DNA from: a bacterium | GTDB taxonomy: Bacteria > Orphanbacterota > Orphanbacteria > Orphanbacterales > Orphanbacteraceae | Length of the DNA stretch: 64,000 bases | Assembly: GCA_025782575.1 (NCBI GenBank) | Contig: JALGYY010000028.1 | Coordinates: forward strand, 90,247-154,246 | Direction of reading: 5' to 3' | Shown here: piece after piece, positions 45,055-54,246 of the stretch | Position numbering within the stretch: position 1 is the first letter of the stretch | Layout of the letters: each line of letters starts with the position of its first letter | Position numbers and translations under genes: made by a program | The notes under the pieces: generated by a model | Databases searched by the model: none | What the model was told of the DNA's origin: nothing | The model's input: the letters and a program-made list of their open reading frames with translations, nothing else

Positions 45055-47613
45055 TCAGTGAAGGAGAATGACCTTCCGGGTTTCCGCTAGTCTCCCGGCC
45101 TCGAGCCTGACGAAGTAGACGCCCGATGCGACGCTTATTCCAGAATCGCTCCGTCCGTCCCAGTAAACTTCCTGCCGGGCACCGCCGCCGGGCCGCCCGG
45201 CGAGAGTGCGAACACGCCTGCCCCGGACGTCAAACACAGAGAGATGAACCTCACCCCCTGATGGAGTGGCGAAGGAAATCATGCAACCACCCTGTCCCAC
45301 AATCGAGGGGCGAAGATCGAGGGCGAGCGTGGCTTCTTTCCCGCCCGGTCCCCCCTGTACGGCAACGAGCTGATCCTGCTTCAGCAGGGTGCGGGCTCCC
45401 ACGTAAATCGCCGACCGGCAATAGTCGACCATCCAGGGCTGTTCGTTCGTACAGTCGATTGCCGCCCGCCAGACCAGTTCAACCATGGACATACCGGAAG
45501 TTGCTTCATCATAGGCCTTCAACAGATAGTCAGCCCAGGCAGCGTGCTGGGAACCCCATGCGCCGGACCAATGGGCCAGAGCGCCCGCGCAGCCCCCCTT
45601 ATTCATATCGTTGGTCATGAGTTTCTCGAGGATAAGCCCGAAGGATCCGCCGAACCCCCAGTCAGCAGCTACTTCACAGCCAGGTGCGAACAGCAGATAC
45701 GATTGATCGGTGGTGAGCAGCTCGGCGTCGTAGCCGTTTCCGTAGAAAACGGAAGAGGGGACCCGCTTGTAACTGCTGGCGGGGCCCATTGCCCAGATCT
45801 GGTCGACACCGGCATTGATCGTATCCTGAGCGGCACTTGATATGGCATTTGCTGAAGAGTAGTCGCGTCGGCGGAGCCAGCCGGTCTCTCGCCCGTCATC
45901 CTGATGAACCGATTCCACCGAACTCAGCCAGACAGCCGATACGGTCTTTGTCGGATCCACACCCTCCACCTCACTGCCATCACAGAGAAGCGCTCGATCC
46001 CGTACGACGGATGACCGGTCGTTGTATTCATTCGAGAAGTGGACATAGCGCCGGATATCTTCGATATCGTCGGCGAAGATTCGGGCGACAGGACCATTCG
46101 GTATGCCGTCGCCGTCGACATCCGTGTAGTCGAAGTCTCCCCGGCAGAGAGGCTGACCGCAACGGGCATATTCATCATCGCTCCATGTGTTCACGCTTAC
46201 AGTCCCCTGGGAATGCTTGCCGACCAGATAGAGTTCCGGGCCGGGCCAGACCGGAAAAATGTCAATCTGGAACGCGGCGTTGAACGTCACGTTCAAATTA
46301 TGAAGCGTATTATAATATGCGTCGATTTCGAGAGGATTCCCGAAACCGCACACGTAGACCGTACTTAAACCTTGAGATGTGAGCTGATCGTAGAGGGGCT
46401 GCGCCACAGAGTCATTCCATGCGTAGATCATGGCATCGGCGGGGAAGATGGCGGGAGTCGTATTGCAGGATACCGCCCCTTTGGCGGCCTTATCTGTACG
46501 ACCCAAACCGGAGATAGACAATCCCTCCAATAGAAGCAGGTTTGTCGGCCCGACTCCTGGGGGGACCTCATCGGTCAGGGTACGGTACATGCGAGCCGAG
46601 TCGATTTCGGCGATGCTGTACGCGTCGTAGCCGGGGGACACGAGCGCTTCGTAGACGTTTATGCGATCCGAATCATCCCCCTTCGGCCGGATCCTCGCAA
46701 GAACCTCCCTCTTCCCGTTCCTGTGTCCGTTCACTTCAAACAGGGAGGAGTTTCTCTCGTAATTGGTCGCGAACACGGCCCGACCGTCCTGTTCCACGCG
46801 CCAGTCGAGGATCTTCGCCCCCCAGTTCTCACAGCTGTAGTTCCGGTTGATGCTGTTCGTGAATCCGTTAAAACCGTTCGAAAGAGTGGTCGTGCCGGTC
46901 AGAAGATTGGCGATCCCTATCGTGGAGGCGTCATCTCCGATAAAGCAGGCAAGAAGGGACCATCGGTCGGCGAACTTGTCACAGATACTCCCCCAGGGTT
47001 CGAAGTCAAATCCTGAGATCGCCGTTCCGCCCAGGTTCATAAACTCTCCCGCCATCTCGTTCGAGAAGGCAAACGAGAGATCCACAATGGCGTCGCTGTC
47101 GAGGCTGGGCCAGTAGTTCCGAATGAACTTGTTGGAGACCGCGATTACGGTCTGCCCCAGGTATGACGTTCCCCAGCCGATCTCATCGGGGACGTAGGGA
47201 CCGTTGATGTAGTAATCGTCGAGAGCATTCAGAGCGACCGAGGCATCCTGGTACCACTCCGCGGCGTACCAGGCTTCGTCGTCAACAAATGCGCTCGCCG
47301 TATGAAGGGCAAGAAACCGAGAGTCTGCCGCCAGGTCGGGATGGTCGAGATCAATGTCCGCGAAGTTGTCATAAGGGTAGAGTTCGTAAAATTCCTGGAC
47401 AGGGCCGGTGACATTCCAGAAATCCATCGCATCCCCGAAGCTGTCGAGCAGAAAGCTTTCGCAACTCAGTCCCGGCTCTACCGTCCAGACGAACATGGTG
47501 GCCTTACCGGGAGAAGTCAGTTGGCCATGTGCATCTATGACGGAGACGGTGGCGGACATGAGAAGCAGGGTCAGATAGAGAAGCGCTGTCTGCAGTTTCG
47601 TAATCGAGTGCAT
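45055..47613 (-). CDS. Secreted gingipain-like (C25-type fold, probably degenerate) protein with FlgD/T9SS-like C-terminal domain
   Basis: 852 residues from the ATG at 47613, preceded by GAGGG; a longer frame overlaps the upstream gene. Signal peptide MHSITKLQTALLYLTLLLMS. A large middle region, about 440-740, recalls peptidase C25 (gingipain) proteins: a PVARIFADDIEDIRRYV entry segment, INAGVDQIWAMG where gingipains have INxxGHG, LLFAPGCEVA where they have the catalytic Cys, and GALAHWSGAWG. The catalytic His is not in place, so activity is doubtful. The last ~80 residues are a FlgD/T9SS sorting-like domain (VFDVRGRRVRTLAG ... GVYFVRLEAG ... KVILLH). Family assignment is by eye and could be wrong. 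Confidence 0.5.
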   Translation of the reverse strand: MHSITKLQTALLYLTLLLMSATVSVIDAHGQLTSPGKATMFVWTVEPGLSCESFLLDSFGDAMDFWNVTGPVQEFYELYPYDNFADIDLDHPDLAADSRFLALHTASAFVDDEAWYAAEWYQDASVALNALDDYYINGPYVPDEIGWGTSYLGQTVIAVSNKFIRNYWPSLDSDAIVDLSFAFSNEMAGEFMNLGGTAISGFDFEPWGSICDKFADRWSLLACFIGDDASTIGIANLLTGTTTLSNGFNGFTNSINRNYSCENWGAKILDWRVEQDGRAVFATNYERNSSLFEVNGHRNGKREVLARIRPKGDDSDRINVYEALVSPGYDAYSIAEIDSARMYRTLTDEVPPGVGPTNLLLLEGLSISGLGRTDKAAKGAVSCNTTPAIFPADAMIYAWNDSVAQPLYDQLTSQGLSTVYVCGFGNPLEIDAYYNTLHNLNVTFNAAFQIDIFPVWPGPELYLVGKHSQGTVSVNTWSDDEYARCGQPLCRGDFDYTDVDGDGIPNGPVARIFADDIEDIRRYVHFSNEYNDRSSVVRDRALLCDGSEVEGVDPTKTVSAVWLSSVESVHQDDGRETGWLRRRDYSSANAISSAAQDTINAGVDQIWAMGPASSYKRVPSSVFYGNGYDAELLTTDQSYLLFAPGCEVAADWGFGGSFGLILEKLMTNDMNKGGCAGALAHWSGAWGSQHAAWADYLLKAYDEATSGMSMVELVWRAAIDCTNEQPWMVDYCRSAIYVGARTLLKQDQLVAVQGGPGGKEATLALDLRPSIVGQGGCMISFATPSGGEVHLSVFDVRGRRVRTLAGRPGGGARQEVYWDGRSDSGISVASGVYFVRLEAGRLAETRKVILLH

Positions 47614-47617
47614 GGTC

Positions 47618-48499
47618 TCAACCCTCCCCTTTGGTGCGGTCCAGTATGTCTCCGAGTTCGAGCTCTCTGATCGGTCCCTTGCGGGCACCCCCGATGCGGG
47701 ATCGACGCACCTGTTCCATCGCCGCTTCGGCAAGGCTGTCCGTCATGACGTGGAGGCCGCGAGGGTGGAACACATAGACCAGAGGATGATCCCGCCACTT
47801 GTGAAGCCGTGTCAGGAGCCTGCCGGCTCGCTCCGCCGCCTGCTCCCGGGTCAACCGTCGATCTTCATTTCGAAAATCCCTTCGGGAGTAACGGCCGCCG
47901 CTGATCATGAATATTTCGCTTTCGATTTTCAGGCCTTGCCAGTAGAGACGAATATCACTCCCGGTCGAGGGGGCGAGACCATTCGGCGGGTCCAGAATAT
48001 CCGTGCACGACCCGATGGCTTCGATGGCGGCACGAACCGCACCCTCCCGGTCGTCCGGAGCTCTGTCTCGGACTGCCCAGTAAGCATCGGAAGCTAGTTG
48101 GCGGACTTCGTGCTGTCTGGTCTCATAGCGCTCCAGTGCCTGCCGCCAGTCGCTCTCCCTGTCTCCCTCGAGCAGAGACTGAAAATAGGGAGACTCGCCG
48201 TAGAGGGGGGCGAGCATCTCTTTTGTGGGTAGTTCGAGCGGGCGGAGAGGGCGAGGCCAGAGTGCCACGTTCATCGCGCCGTCTGACACCCGGACCGTGT
48301 CGGCGGGACCGATCGAGAGAGTCAAATCGCCACGGAATTCATACCCCTGAATAAAGAGTGTCGTGTTGGGATCAAGCTGGAATTGGTGCGGGAAACGGAC
48401 CTCGATGGAAAATGGAATGCGCTCTCCCCCGCGGGCTTCTGCAGCCACAAAGATGCAGAGAAGAACAGCGAGCCGGAATATTGTTCTTTGCCGGTGCAT
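47618..48499 (-). CDS. Secreted protein of unknown function
   Basis: 293 residues from the ATG at 48499, with AGGAGA upstream. Signal peptide to about residue 23 (FRLAVLLCIFVAAEARG). The mature part begins with a beta-rich stretch (IPFSIEVRFPHQFQLDPNTT, IQGYEFRG) and then a long helical, Arg/Glu-rich region with one conserved-looking RLTREQAAERAGRLLTRL. No family recognised. It is followed after 4 bases by the gingipain-like gene, so the two are co-transcribed; it may assist or partner that surface protein. Confidence 0.6.
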   Translation of the reverse strand: MHRQRTIFRLAVLLCIFVAAEARGGERIPFSIEVRFPHQFQLDPNTTLFIQGYEFRGDLTLSIGPADTVRVSDGAMNVALWPRPLRPLELPTKEMLAPLYGESPYFQSLLEGDRESDWRQALERYETRQHEVRQLASDAYWAVRDRAPDDREGAVRAAIEAIGSCTDILDPPNGLAPSTGSDIRLYWQGLKIESEIFMISGGRYSRRDFRNEDRRLTREQAAERAGRLLTRLHKWRDHPLVYVFHPRGLHVMTDSLAEAAMEQVRRSRIGGARKGPIRELELGDILDRTKGEG

Positions 48500-48671
48500 T
48501 GAGTCTCCTTTCGGATAGAAACGGGTTTCCTGCAACGAACACGTTTTCAGTAGAAAGCAAACCCGATGCCGCGGTGATCAGTCAGGAAATGAAACTTGCA
48601 ACTACAATTATTGGAAGAAGTTGGAGGAGCCGGTCCTCATGGAGCGAGAATCGGGAGCGTGAGTGGGTGAC

Positions 48672-48691
48672 CATCGGATGGCCATCCGATG
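48672..48691. repeat. 20-bp perfect palindrome downstream of the phospholipase-like gene
   Basis: CATCGGATGG-CCATCCGATG, with no central spacer, 8 bases beyond the stop of the minus-strand gene. It may fold as a hairpin in the RNA end or be a protein site. No T-run on either side. Confidence 0.5.
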
Positions 48692-48699
48692 ATAATGGC

Positions 48700-50052
48700 C
48701 TATTGAATGGCGATGCCGAGGACGATGCTGTGTGATGTCGGGGTAAGATCGAGAAACTCATACAGTAGTCGCGGGGAGAGGCCGGCGTAGGTCGCCGGGA
48801 GCCGAATCGTGGGGAATACGAAACCGGTGGCGAACCGCATGCCCCCTTCTCCCGGCGAGCGGGCCGGCCACCAGGAATAGCCGATCTCCGAACGAAAGAG
48901 AATCCCCGGGAGCTCGATCGAAGGAAGTTCTCCGGTGGAGGAGAGATACGGCGAAAGGAGTGTGTGTCCGCTCCCGAATGCGTCGGGGAGAATGGAGAAT
49001 CCACCTTCCAACCGGCCGATGCCGGACAGGCCTTTGAAGAAGCCGTATCCCGCACCGTAAAGGGCGCCGGCGAAACGATCTCCGTCGCGGGAGGTGAGGG
49101 CGGCGCCGCTGAACAGGAAAATCCCCTTCGAACTCGGAGGGAACCGTCGGTTCTGGTAGAACTCGACCGCAGTGGCATCCCGTGGGCGGGCTTGCCCAAT
49201 GCGGGGAATGTGCCTTCTGACAGTCAGGCCGAGAGTGTCGAGGCTGTCGGTCGCCACGCTCCACGTTCGACTGACAACTTCCGGAATGAGTTGAACGACA
49301 GGGGACTCCTTGAATTCCCGGCCGGGTTCAACGCGCGCGACTACCTCTTCGATCGAAAGGGCGGCCGCTTCAACGACACGATCCCGGCAAATCGGATACC
49401 AGTCGAGAAGGCCATCACCGAATGCCTGCCAGATCTCACCCCGTTCATTGATTACATACACACCTTGCCGGCCGTAGTGATTGTGCGCTTCCCTCCGGTT
49501 CGCCCTGTGAAGGGAAAAGAGCAGGTCCTTTACCGGTACCAGCAGATGGCTTCCTGAAAAAGCGTCGGCAAGAAACCCCTGGGCGATCGACTCGACGATA
49601 AGAGATCGATAGACATCGCTCTCTCGAGCGAGCCGAAGTGCTGCCTCATGATAGAGGAGATAGTGAAAGACCGCACCCCGGCCTCTGTCTGTATTGACGC
49701 TAAATCGGAGCGCGTTAGGTGTCTGGAGAGATCGATCATCCCGATCCAGTCGGCGTTTCGCCCGATTGACAAGTCGATCCACGCGGCCCGGTGAGAGACC
49801 GGCGAGACAATCCGCCCGGCTCCGTCCTGGAAACTGGTATCGCGCGGCTCGATCGTCATCCCCCACAAACCGGGCCACCCAGAGGGGAAGGATGTCCCGG
49901 TATTCCCGGCCGGTAACCGCGCCCCCTACTTCCCAGGCCATTCCTGCCGCTTCCCGGGCGATCGAACGGTGCTCCTCTCCGGTCCATGCGAGAAGACCGG
50001 TTTCGGGAGAGAGGGTGAAAACAACGACGAGCAACAGAAGGCGCCGGCTCAT
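48700..50052 (-). CDS. Zinc-dependent phospholipase C / S1-P1-nuclease-like domain fused to a beta-rich (possible outer-membrane barrel) domain
   Basis: 450 residues. Short signal peptide ending at LLA, so the mature N-terminus would be AWTGEEHRSIAREA: in this superfamily the first Trp and a nearby His bind zinc. More matching residues follow: YHEAALRLARES, FLADAFSGSHLLVPVKD (Asp and His ligands) and HNHYGRQGVYVIN. After about residue 290 the chain becomes beta-rich with alternating hydrophobic residues and ends IVLGIAIQ, like a small outer-membrane barrel. Zinc PLCs and S1/P1 nucleases cut phosphodiesters; the substrate here is unknown. It overlaps the M19 peptidase gene by 4 bases. Confidence 0.55.
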   Translation of the reverse strand: MSRRLLLLVVVFTLSPETGLLAWTGEEHRSIAREAAGMAWEVGGAVTGREYRDILPLWVARFVGDDDRAARYQFPGRSRADCLAGLSPGRVDRLVNRAKRRLDRDDRSLQTPNALRFSVNTDRGRGAVFHYLLYHEAALRLARESDVYRSLIVESIAQGFLADAFSGSHLLVPVKDLLFSLHRANRREAHNHYGRQGVYVINERGEIWQAFGDGLLDWYPICRDRVVEAAALSIEEVVARVEPGREFKESPVVQLIPEVVSRTWSVATDSLDTLGLTVRRHIPRIGQARPRDATAVEFYQNRRFPPSSKGIFLFSGAALTSRDGDRFAGALYGAGYGFFKGLSGIGRLEGGFSILPDAFGSGHTLLSPYLSSTGELPSIELPGILFRSEIGYSWWPARSPGEGGMRFATGFVFPTIRLPATYAGLSPRLLYEFLDLTPTSHSIVLGIAIQ

Positions 50053-51236
50053 GGGCTGCCCCAGTTCTCTTCCAGAAAGCGGATCGCATTGTTGGCGAGA
50101 ATGTCCGCTACGATTTTCTCACTCCCGTCGAACCGATCGAGGAGAGCTGTACGAAGCCGGCCGATATCGGAAAGACGCTTCATCTCCTTGGGGCCTGTAA
50201 TCCATCCCAGAAAATCGCTTCCAATGGCGACACGTCGATGAGATCCGGAGACCGCCGTGACATGTTCGATCGTCCGCACGACTTCATCGAGCGAGCCTCT
50301 CTCCCGAGCGAGATCGATGCTCGCGTAGTTCGCGAGCATATAGGGAAAGAGAATTACTCCGATCAGTCCCCCTCTTCGCGTGATTTCACGGATATGGTCA
50401 TCGTGCAGCGAATAGGGGCGATCGGCGAGCGTCCGGGCCGCCGTATGGGAGGCGATCAGCGGCCGGCGGGCGATTGCAAGCACATCCTCGACCGATGAGG
50501 CTGAACTGTGCGTAACGTCCACAATCATACCGGTCCGCTCCATTTCGTCGATCAATTCTCGACCGAACGGGGAGAGGCCGTGGGTCGGTTCGGTTCTGTT
50601 CAGGTCAGGAAAGAAGGGGAGCCCGTTTCCGGTGGTCGCCACTCCCCGATAGGTGAAGTGTGTGAGCGACATCATGGCCACGCCCCGCCGGGCGAAAGAT
50701 TCGACATTCCTCAAGTCACCACCGAGAGCGTGGGCTCCTTCGATCGTGTGGACAACGGCGATCCGATATTCGGGATCGGGACGGCGAACGGAAAGCACAC
50801 TTTTCATTTCCGCACGGTTGATCGTAATTCGGGCATAGCGGGATGATCGGCCGTGAACTTCACGCTCCAGACGGTCGATCATGCGATGAGTGTGCGCGGC
50901 GGCGTTCGGGTCGGGATCGACCGGCATGGATACCAGCTCGTCGAACGGGTTGTAGTGGGTGGCGCAGATCAGGTCGACACCCGCATCGTGGCAGCGATGC
51001 CAATCGAAACCCGTCCGGTTGAACTCGGACTCGGTGAGAGCGAGGAGAGGGGGAGGTAGAGCGAGAGCGATCGGCGATTCACGGGACCACGCATGAAGAC
51101 CGGCGTGAAGATGAAGATCCGCGAAGATACGGTGGGGTGTATCCTGCGGGGCGGCGAGCGCGCGATGAGGCACGATAAGCGCACCTGCCAGAATGCGTGC
51201 CACTCTCTTAAGGCACTCTCTTCGCGACTGAATCAA
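50049..51236 (-). CDS. Membrane dipeptidase (renal dipeptidase, peptidase M19 family), exported
   Basis: 395 residues, TTG start with AAGGG upstream. A Tat-like leader SRRECLKRVARILAG ends near VPHRALA, so it is exported folded with its metals. M19 features: FADLHLHAG (the first zinc His pair), VVHTIEGAHALGGDL (bridging Glu), SLTHFTYRG, VTHSSASSVEDVL, PLIASHTAAR and IGSDFLGW. It cleaves dipeptides, often D-amino-acid-containing, or related lactams. The last bases overlap the phospholipase-like gene, so both form one transcript. Confidence 0.88.
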   Translation of the reverse strand: MIQSRRECLKRVARILAGALIVPHRALAAPQDTPHRIFADLHLHAGLHAWSRESPIALALPPPLLALTESEFNRTGFDWHRCHDAGVDLICATHYNPFDELVSMPVDPDPNAAAHTHRMIDRLEREVHGRSSRYARITINRAEMKSVLSVRRPDPEYRIAVVHTIEGAHALGGDLRNVESFARRGVAMMSLTHFTYRGVATTGNGLPFFPDLNRTEPTHGLSPFGRELIDEMERTGMIVDVTHSSASSVEDVLAIARRPLIASHTAARTLADRPYSLHDDHIREITRRGGLIGVILFPYMLANYASIDLARERGSLDEVVRTIEHVTAVSGSHRRVAIGSDFLGWITGPKEMKRLSDIGRLRTALLDRFDGSEKIVADILANNAIRFLEENWGSP

Positions 51237-51294
51237 GGCGGGCCCTTCTCATCCGGGCGGCTCGGATTCGCTCCGCCGGCTGACGATCGTCGGG

Positions 51295-51450
51295 CTACTT
51301 CTTCTTCGGCACGATTGCGGCGAGAAGAAGCCCGATCGGGCCGAGTAACGCAGACAGCAGAAACCAGCCGCACCCCGACCGTCCTTTCATCGAACCCATG
51401 AAGGCGCCGATCAGACCGAACACGAACCAGAGTGGAAGAATCAGCTCCAT
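51295..51450 (-). CDS. 51-residue two-helix membrane protein
   Basis: Read by hand: ATG at 51450, stop TAG at 51297-51295. Two hydrophobic segments, LILPLWFVFGLIGAFMG and WFLLSALLGPIGLLLAAIV, flank a short KGRSGCG loop, and the protein ends in PKKK. The GRSGCGWFLLSALLGPIGLL pattern is typical of small bacterial membrane proteins of the superinfection-immunity/PLDc_N-adjacent sort. The start lies 5 bases after the symporter stop, so it is probably co-transcribed with it. Function unknown. Confidence 0.6.
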   Translation of the reverse strand: MELILPLWFVFGLIGAFMGSMKGRSGCGWFLLSALLGPIGLLLAAIVPKKK

Positions 51451-51455
51451 GTGAT

Positions 51456-52700
51456 TTATTCCGCGTCCACGTTCTCTTCACCTTCCGAGCGCGCAATGAT
51501 CGCTGCGCCGCACGAATCGCTGAATACATTCACTGAAGTGCGGAACATGTCGAGCGGTCTGTCGATGGCGAGCATGGTTCCCACAATCGCATCCACTTCG
51601 GGGCCTCGGAGATTCACGGAATCGAGAACGAGAAAGATGATGACTAGCCCGGCCGACGGGACGGCAGCCGCACCGATGGACGCCAGAAGTGCGGTAATCA
51701 CGACGACCATCTGCTGCATGATGCTGAGCTCGACGCCGAGTACCTGTGCGATGAAAAGAACACCGGCACATTCATAGAGCGCTGTACCGTCCATGTTGAT
51801 CGTTGCCCCCATGGGGAGCACGAAGGACGATACTTTGTTCGAGACACCAACCTTCTTTTCCACTGTGCTGAGCGTTACCGGCAATGTGGCGCCGGATGAA
51901 CTGGTCGAAAAAGCCATGGTCAACGGCTCGATCATGTTCCGGAAGTGGATTTTGGGCTTGATGCGGCCGAGCAGCATCAAAAGAAGGGGGAGCGTAAGAA
52001 ACAGGTGAATGGAAAGCCCCGCAGCGATCGTCAACATGTAGAGGCCGAGGGCGCGGAATGACTCGAATCCGGTGAGACCGACCACGCGCGTAATCAGTCC
52101 GAACACGCCGATCGGGGCGAAACGAATGACCCAGCCGGTCAGCTTCATCATCGCCTGAAATCCGGCATCGAAGAAATCACTTAGTACGATACGCGGTTTA
52201 GCGGGGAGTGTGGCGATCGCGATACCGAACAGGATGCAGAAAAAGATGATGCCGAGCATGTTCGGCGCCGCGGCCGCGGCAACGATATTCAGCGGCACCA
52301 TGCGAAAGAGCAGGTCTGCAGGCGAGGAGGGAGTCTGCAGTTCGGGAATCGCATTCGACGCGGCGCCGGCTATGTTCGCACCCGCCCCGGGCTGCACGAT
52401 GTTTACGAGAACAAGGCCGACCAGGATCGCGAGAAAACTGGAGAGTACATAGTAGCCGAGCGTCTTACTGAAGAGCCTGCCGAGGTTTCGGCCGGCACCG
52501 ACCGAGGCGACTCCTGATACGATCGAAAAAATGACAAGCGGGACGATGACCATCTTGAGGAGCCGGATAAAGAGTGTGCCGAGCCACTCCACCCGCGGGA
52601 CGAATTCTTTTCCCCCCACGAGGCCGGCGATGATGCCGAGCCCCATGGCGATAAAGATCTGCCAGTGCAGCTGTGTATACCAACGTCCCTGATTCACCAT
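51456..52700 (-). CDS. Dicarboxylate / amino acid : cation symporter (GltP/DctA, DAACS family)
   Basis: 414 residues. About eight membrane helices with two re-entrant loops. Hallmarks: TAFSTSSSGATLPVTL (about 273-288; the serine-rich hairpin HP1), PMGATINMDGTALYECAGV (the NMDGT unwound helix 7), VPSAGLVIIFLVLDSV in HP2 and DRPLDMFRTSVNVFSDS with the substrate-binding Asp, Arg and Asn positions. It takes up glutamate, aspartate or C4-dicarboxylates with Na+ or H+; presence of Arg in MFRT rather than the aspartate-only pattern does not decide which. Confidence 0.92.
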   Translation of the reverse strand: MVNQGRWYTQLHWQIFIAMGLGIIAGLVGGKEFVPRVEWLGTLFIRLLKMVIVPLVIFSIVSGVASVGAGRNLGRLFSKTLGYYVLSSFLAILVGLVLVNIVQPGAGANIAGAASNAIPELQTPSSPADLLFRMVPLNIVAAAAAPNMLGIIFFCILFGIAIATLPAKPRIVLSDFFDAGFQAMMKLTGWVIRFAPIGVFGLITRVVGLTGFESFRALGLYMLTIAAGLSIHLFLTLPLLLMLLGRIKPKIHFRNMIEPLTMAFSTSSSGATLPVTLSTVEKKVGVSNKVSSFVLPMGATINMDGTALYECAGVLFIAQVLGVELSIMQQMVVVITALLASIGAAAVPSAGLVIIFLVLDSVNLRGPEVDAIVGTMLAIDRPLDMFRTSVNVFSDSCGAAIIARSEGEENVDAE

Positions 52701-52797
52701 GATGGGGTGACTCTACGGGAGAGCGGATCGGTACGCAAGGGGAGAGAGAAGAGCGTCCGAACGAGGACCGCGCTCCTCAGCGAGGGCGCCCCCCAAT

Positions 52798-54114
52798 CTA
52801 CCCATGCACCTCCGACGCCACCACCGGAATCCCAGCGGCAAGCAGTGCGCGCGCCGTGCTGTTCACCGCCTCATGCTTCAGCAGGTAGTTTCCAAGAAGC
52901 GCGGGCATGATTCCCGCCTCTTCAATGTCAGCTTGCGGGATGAAGTAGTCGAGAATGTCTGACGGATGTTCCTGGGCGCCGTCCGTTTCGGGGTCGCCCC
53001 CTTCATGTTTGGCGCTGATGTTCTTCACTGACGCCGCTACTTCGACCAGCTCGTCTCTCCGGTCATATGGCTGGCGGACGATACTCTTGAACGTTTCGGT
53101 GATGTGGTGTTCGAAACGAACGACTTCATCGAAATCGAACGCCTCCCTCACCCGGGCCGAGAGCTCAATCGTCTCGTTATTGACGGAATTGGAGAAATTG
53201 AATCCGATAAGCGGGGTCGTGCCGTCATCCCGACTTAAGAGCTTGGCGGTCAGCAATGTCCACATCACGGAATAGGGATTGTCATTCCCCATGAAAACCG
53301 AAATCTTGAATTCCATATCTACGCCGAGCTTGTGGAGCATGTACCCGAGAAGCACGGTTCCGGGGTTCAGATTCAGCACCTGTTTTACGCCGTATGTCGT
53401 GTGATAGTTCAGGTATTCATCGATCCACTGAATGGCGTACTCATTCGGCTGGCCCACACCGCCGAAGTAGCCGGCGATCGTCTCCGGACCACCGAGATGG
53501 ACGTTTGCACCGTCCGTCCCTTTTGTGTCTAGAGTTTCAACATAGGAAGCGCCGAGCACACGCATGGCCGCCGCGTTCGCCACTAGATCCCCCCGGTCGC
53601 CTTCGGATTCCTTCATCCCGCGAACACGGATATAACGGCCGGGCATCAGGTCACCCTTCTCGATCGATCGCCTCGCTTCGGCGTTGATCCAGGGGAAGAA
53701 GTTGCACGCGCTGATTTCGAGGGTAACGGCGAAACTGTCGTCCCGCATCTTCGGGGAATCCGCTCTCCTCGCCTTCTCGGTATATTCTTCGAGCGAGATG
53801 AACGCGCGCTTCTCTTTCTGTTCCACCAGCCATTCCACGTCGGCCAGGTAGGGAGAATTCAGTTCTTTCAGCTGTGAAATGAGATTTTCCAGCTTTCCCG
53901 CTTCAGCCGCTTTCTCTCGAATCGCATTCACGCCGCCATACTTGTCGATCACTTTCAGCAGCTGATCGATCAGCTTGTTGTCGGGGCTCATGAGAAATTC
54001 GTTGATGGATTGAAGACGGTCGGCAGAGATAGCAAGTCGGTCTCTAGTGTCAGCAGGCATGACGGCCCCCATATGTTTGAATCGATTGATGTCGGGGTTC
54101 ACCGGGGGCTTCAT
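52798..54114 (-). CDS. Conserved cytoplasmic protein of unknown function
   Basis: 438 residues, no signal peptide and no membrane segment. I do not recognise a family. The N-terminal ~120 residues are helical. The rest alternates beta and alpha with Gly-rich loops (HLGGPETIAGYFGGVGQPNE, LNLNPGTVLLGYMLHKLGVD, GFNFSNSVNNETIELSAR, RFEHHITETFKSIVR), which could be a TIM-barrel-like fold. Conserved-looking acidic and His residues suggest an enzyme. Later in-frame ATGs at 54072 and 54060 are also possible starts. It has the same direction as the symporter gene downstream, 97 bases apart. Confidence 0.6.
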   Translation of the reverse strand: MKPPVNPDINRFKHMGAVMPADTRDRLAISADRLQSINEFLMSPDNKLIDQLLKVIDKYGGVNAIREKAAEAGKLENLISQLKELNSPYLADVEWLVEQKEKRAFISLEEYTEKARRADSPKMRDDSFAVTLEISACNFFPWINAEARRSIEKGDLMPGRYIRVRGMKESEGDRGDLVANAAAMRVLGASYVETLDTKGTDGANVHLGGPETIAGYFGGVGQPNEYAIQWIDEYLNYHTTYGVKQVLNLNPGTVLLGYMLHKLGVDMEFKISVFMGNDNPYSVMWTLLTAKLLSRDDGTTPLIGFNFSNSVNNETIELSARVREAFDFDEVVRFEHHITETFKSIVRQPYDRRDELVEVAASVKNISAKHEGGDPETDGAQEHPSDILDYFIPQADIEEAGIMPALLGNYLLKHEAVNSTARALLAAGIPVVASEVHG

Positions 54115-54246
54115 CGTACATCAGGAACCGGGATAGCGGCATCAGGAATCATTACGGGCCGACGCTGACAGTGGTTTTCCCTCTCTATTAGTATGGTACC
54201 CTGCTTGCCACGAGTGGGGGGTATCGGTGGTGGCCAAAAGTTGTCC

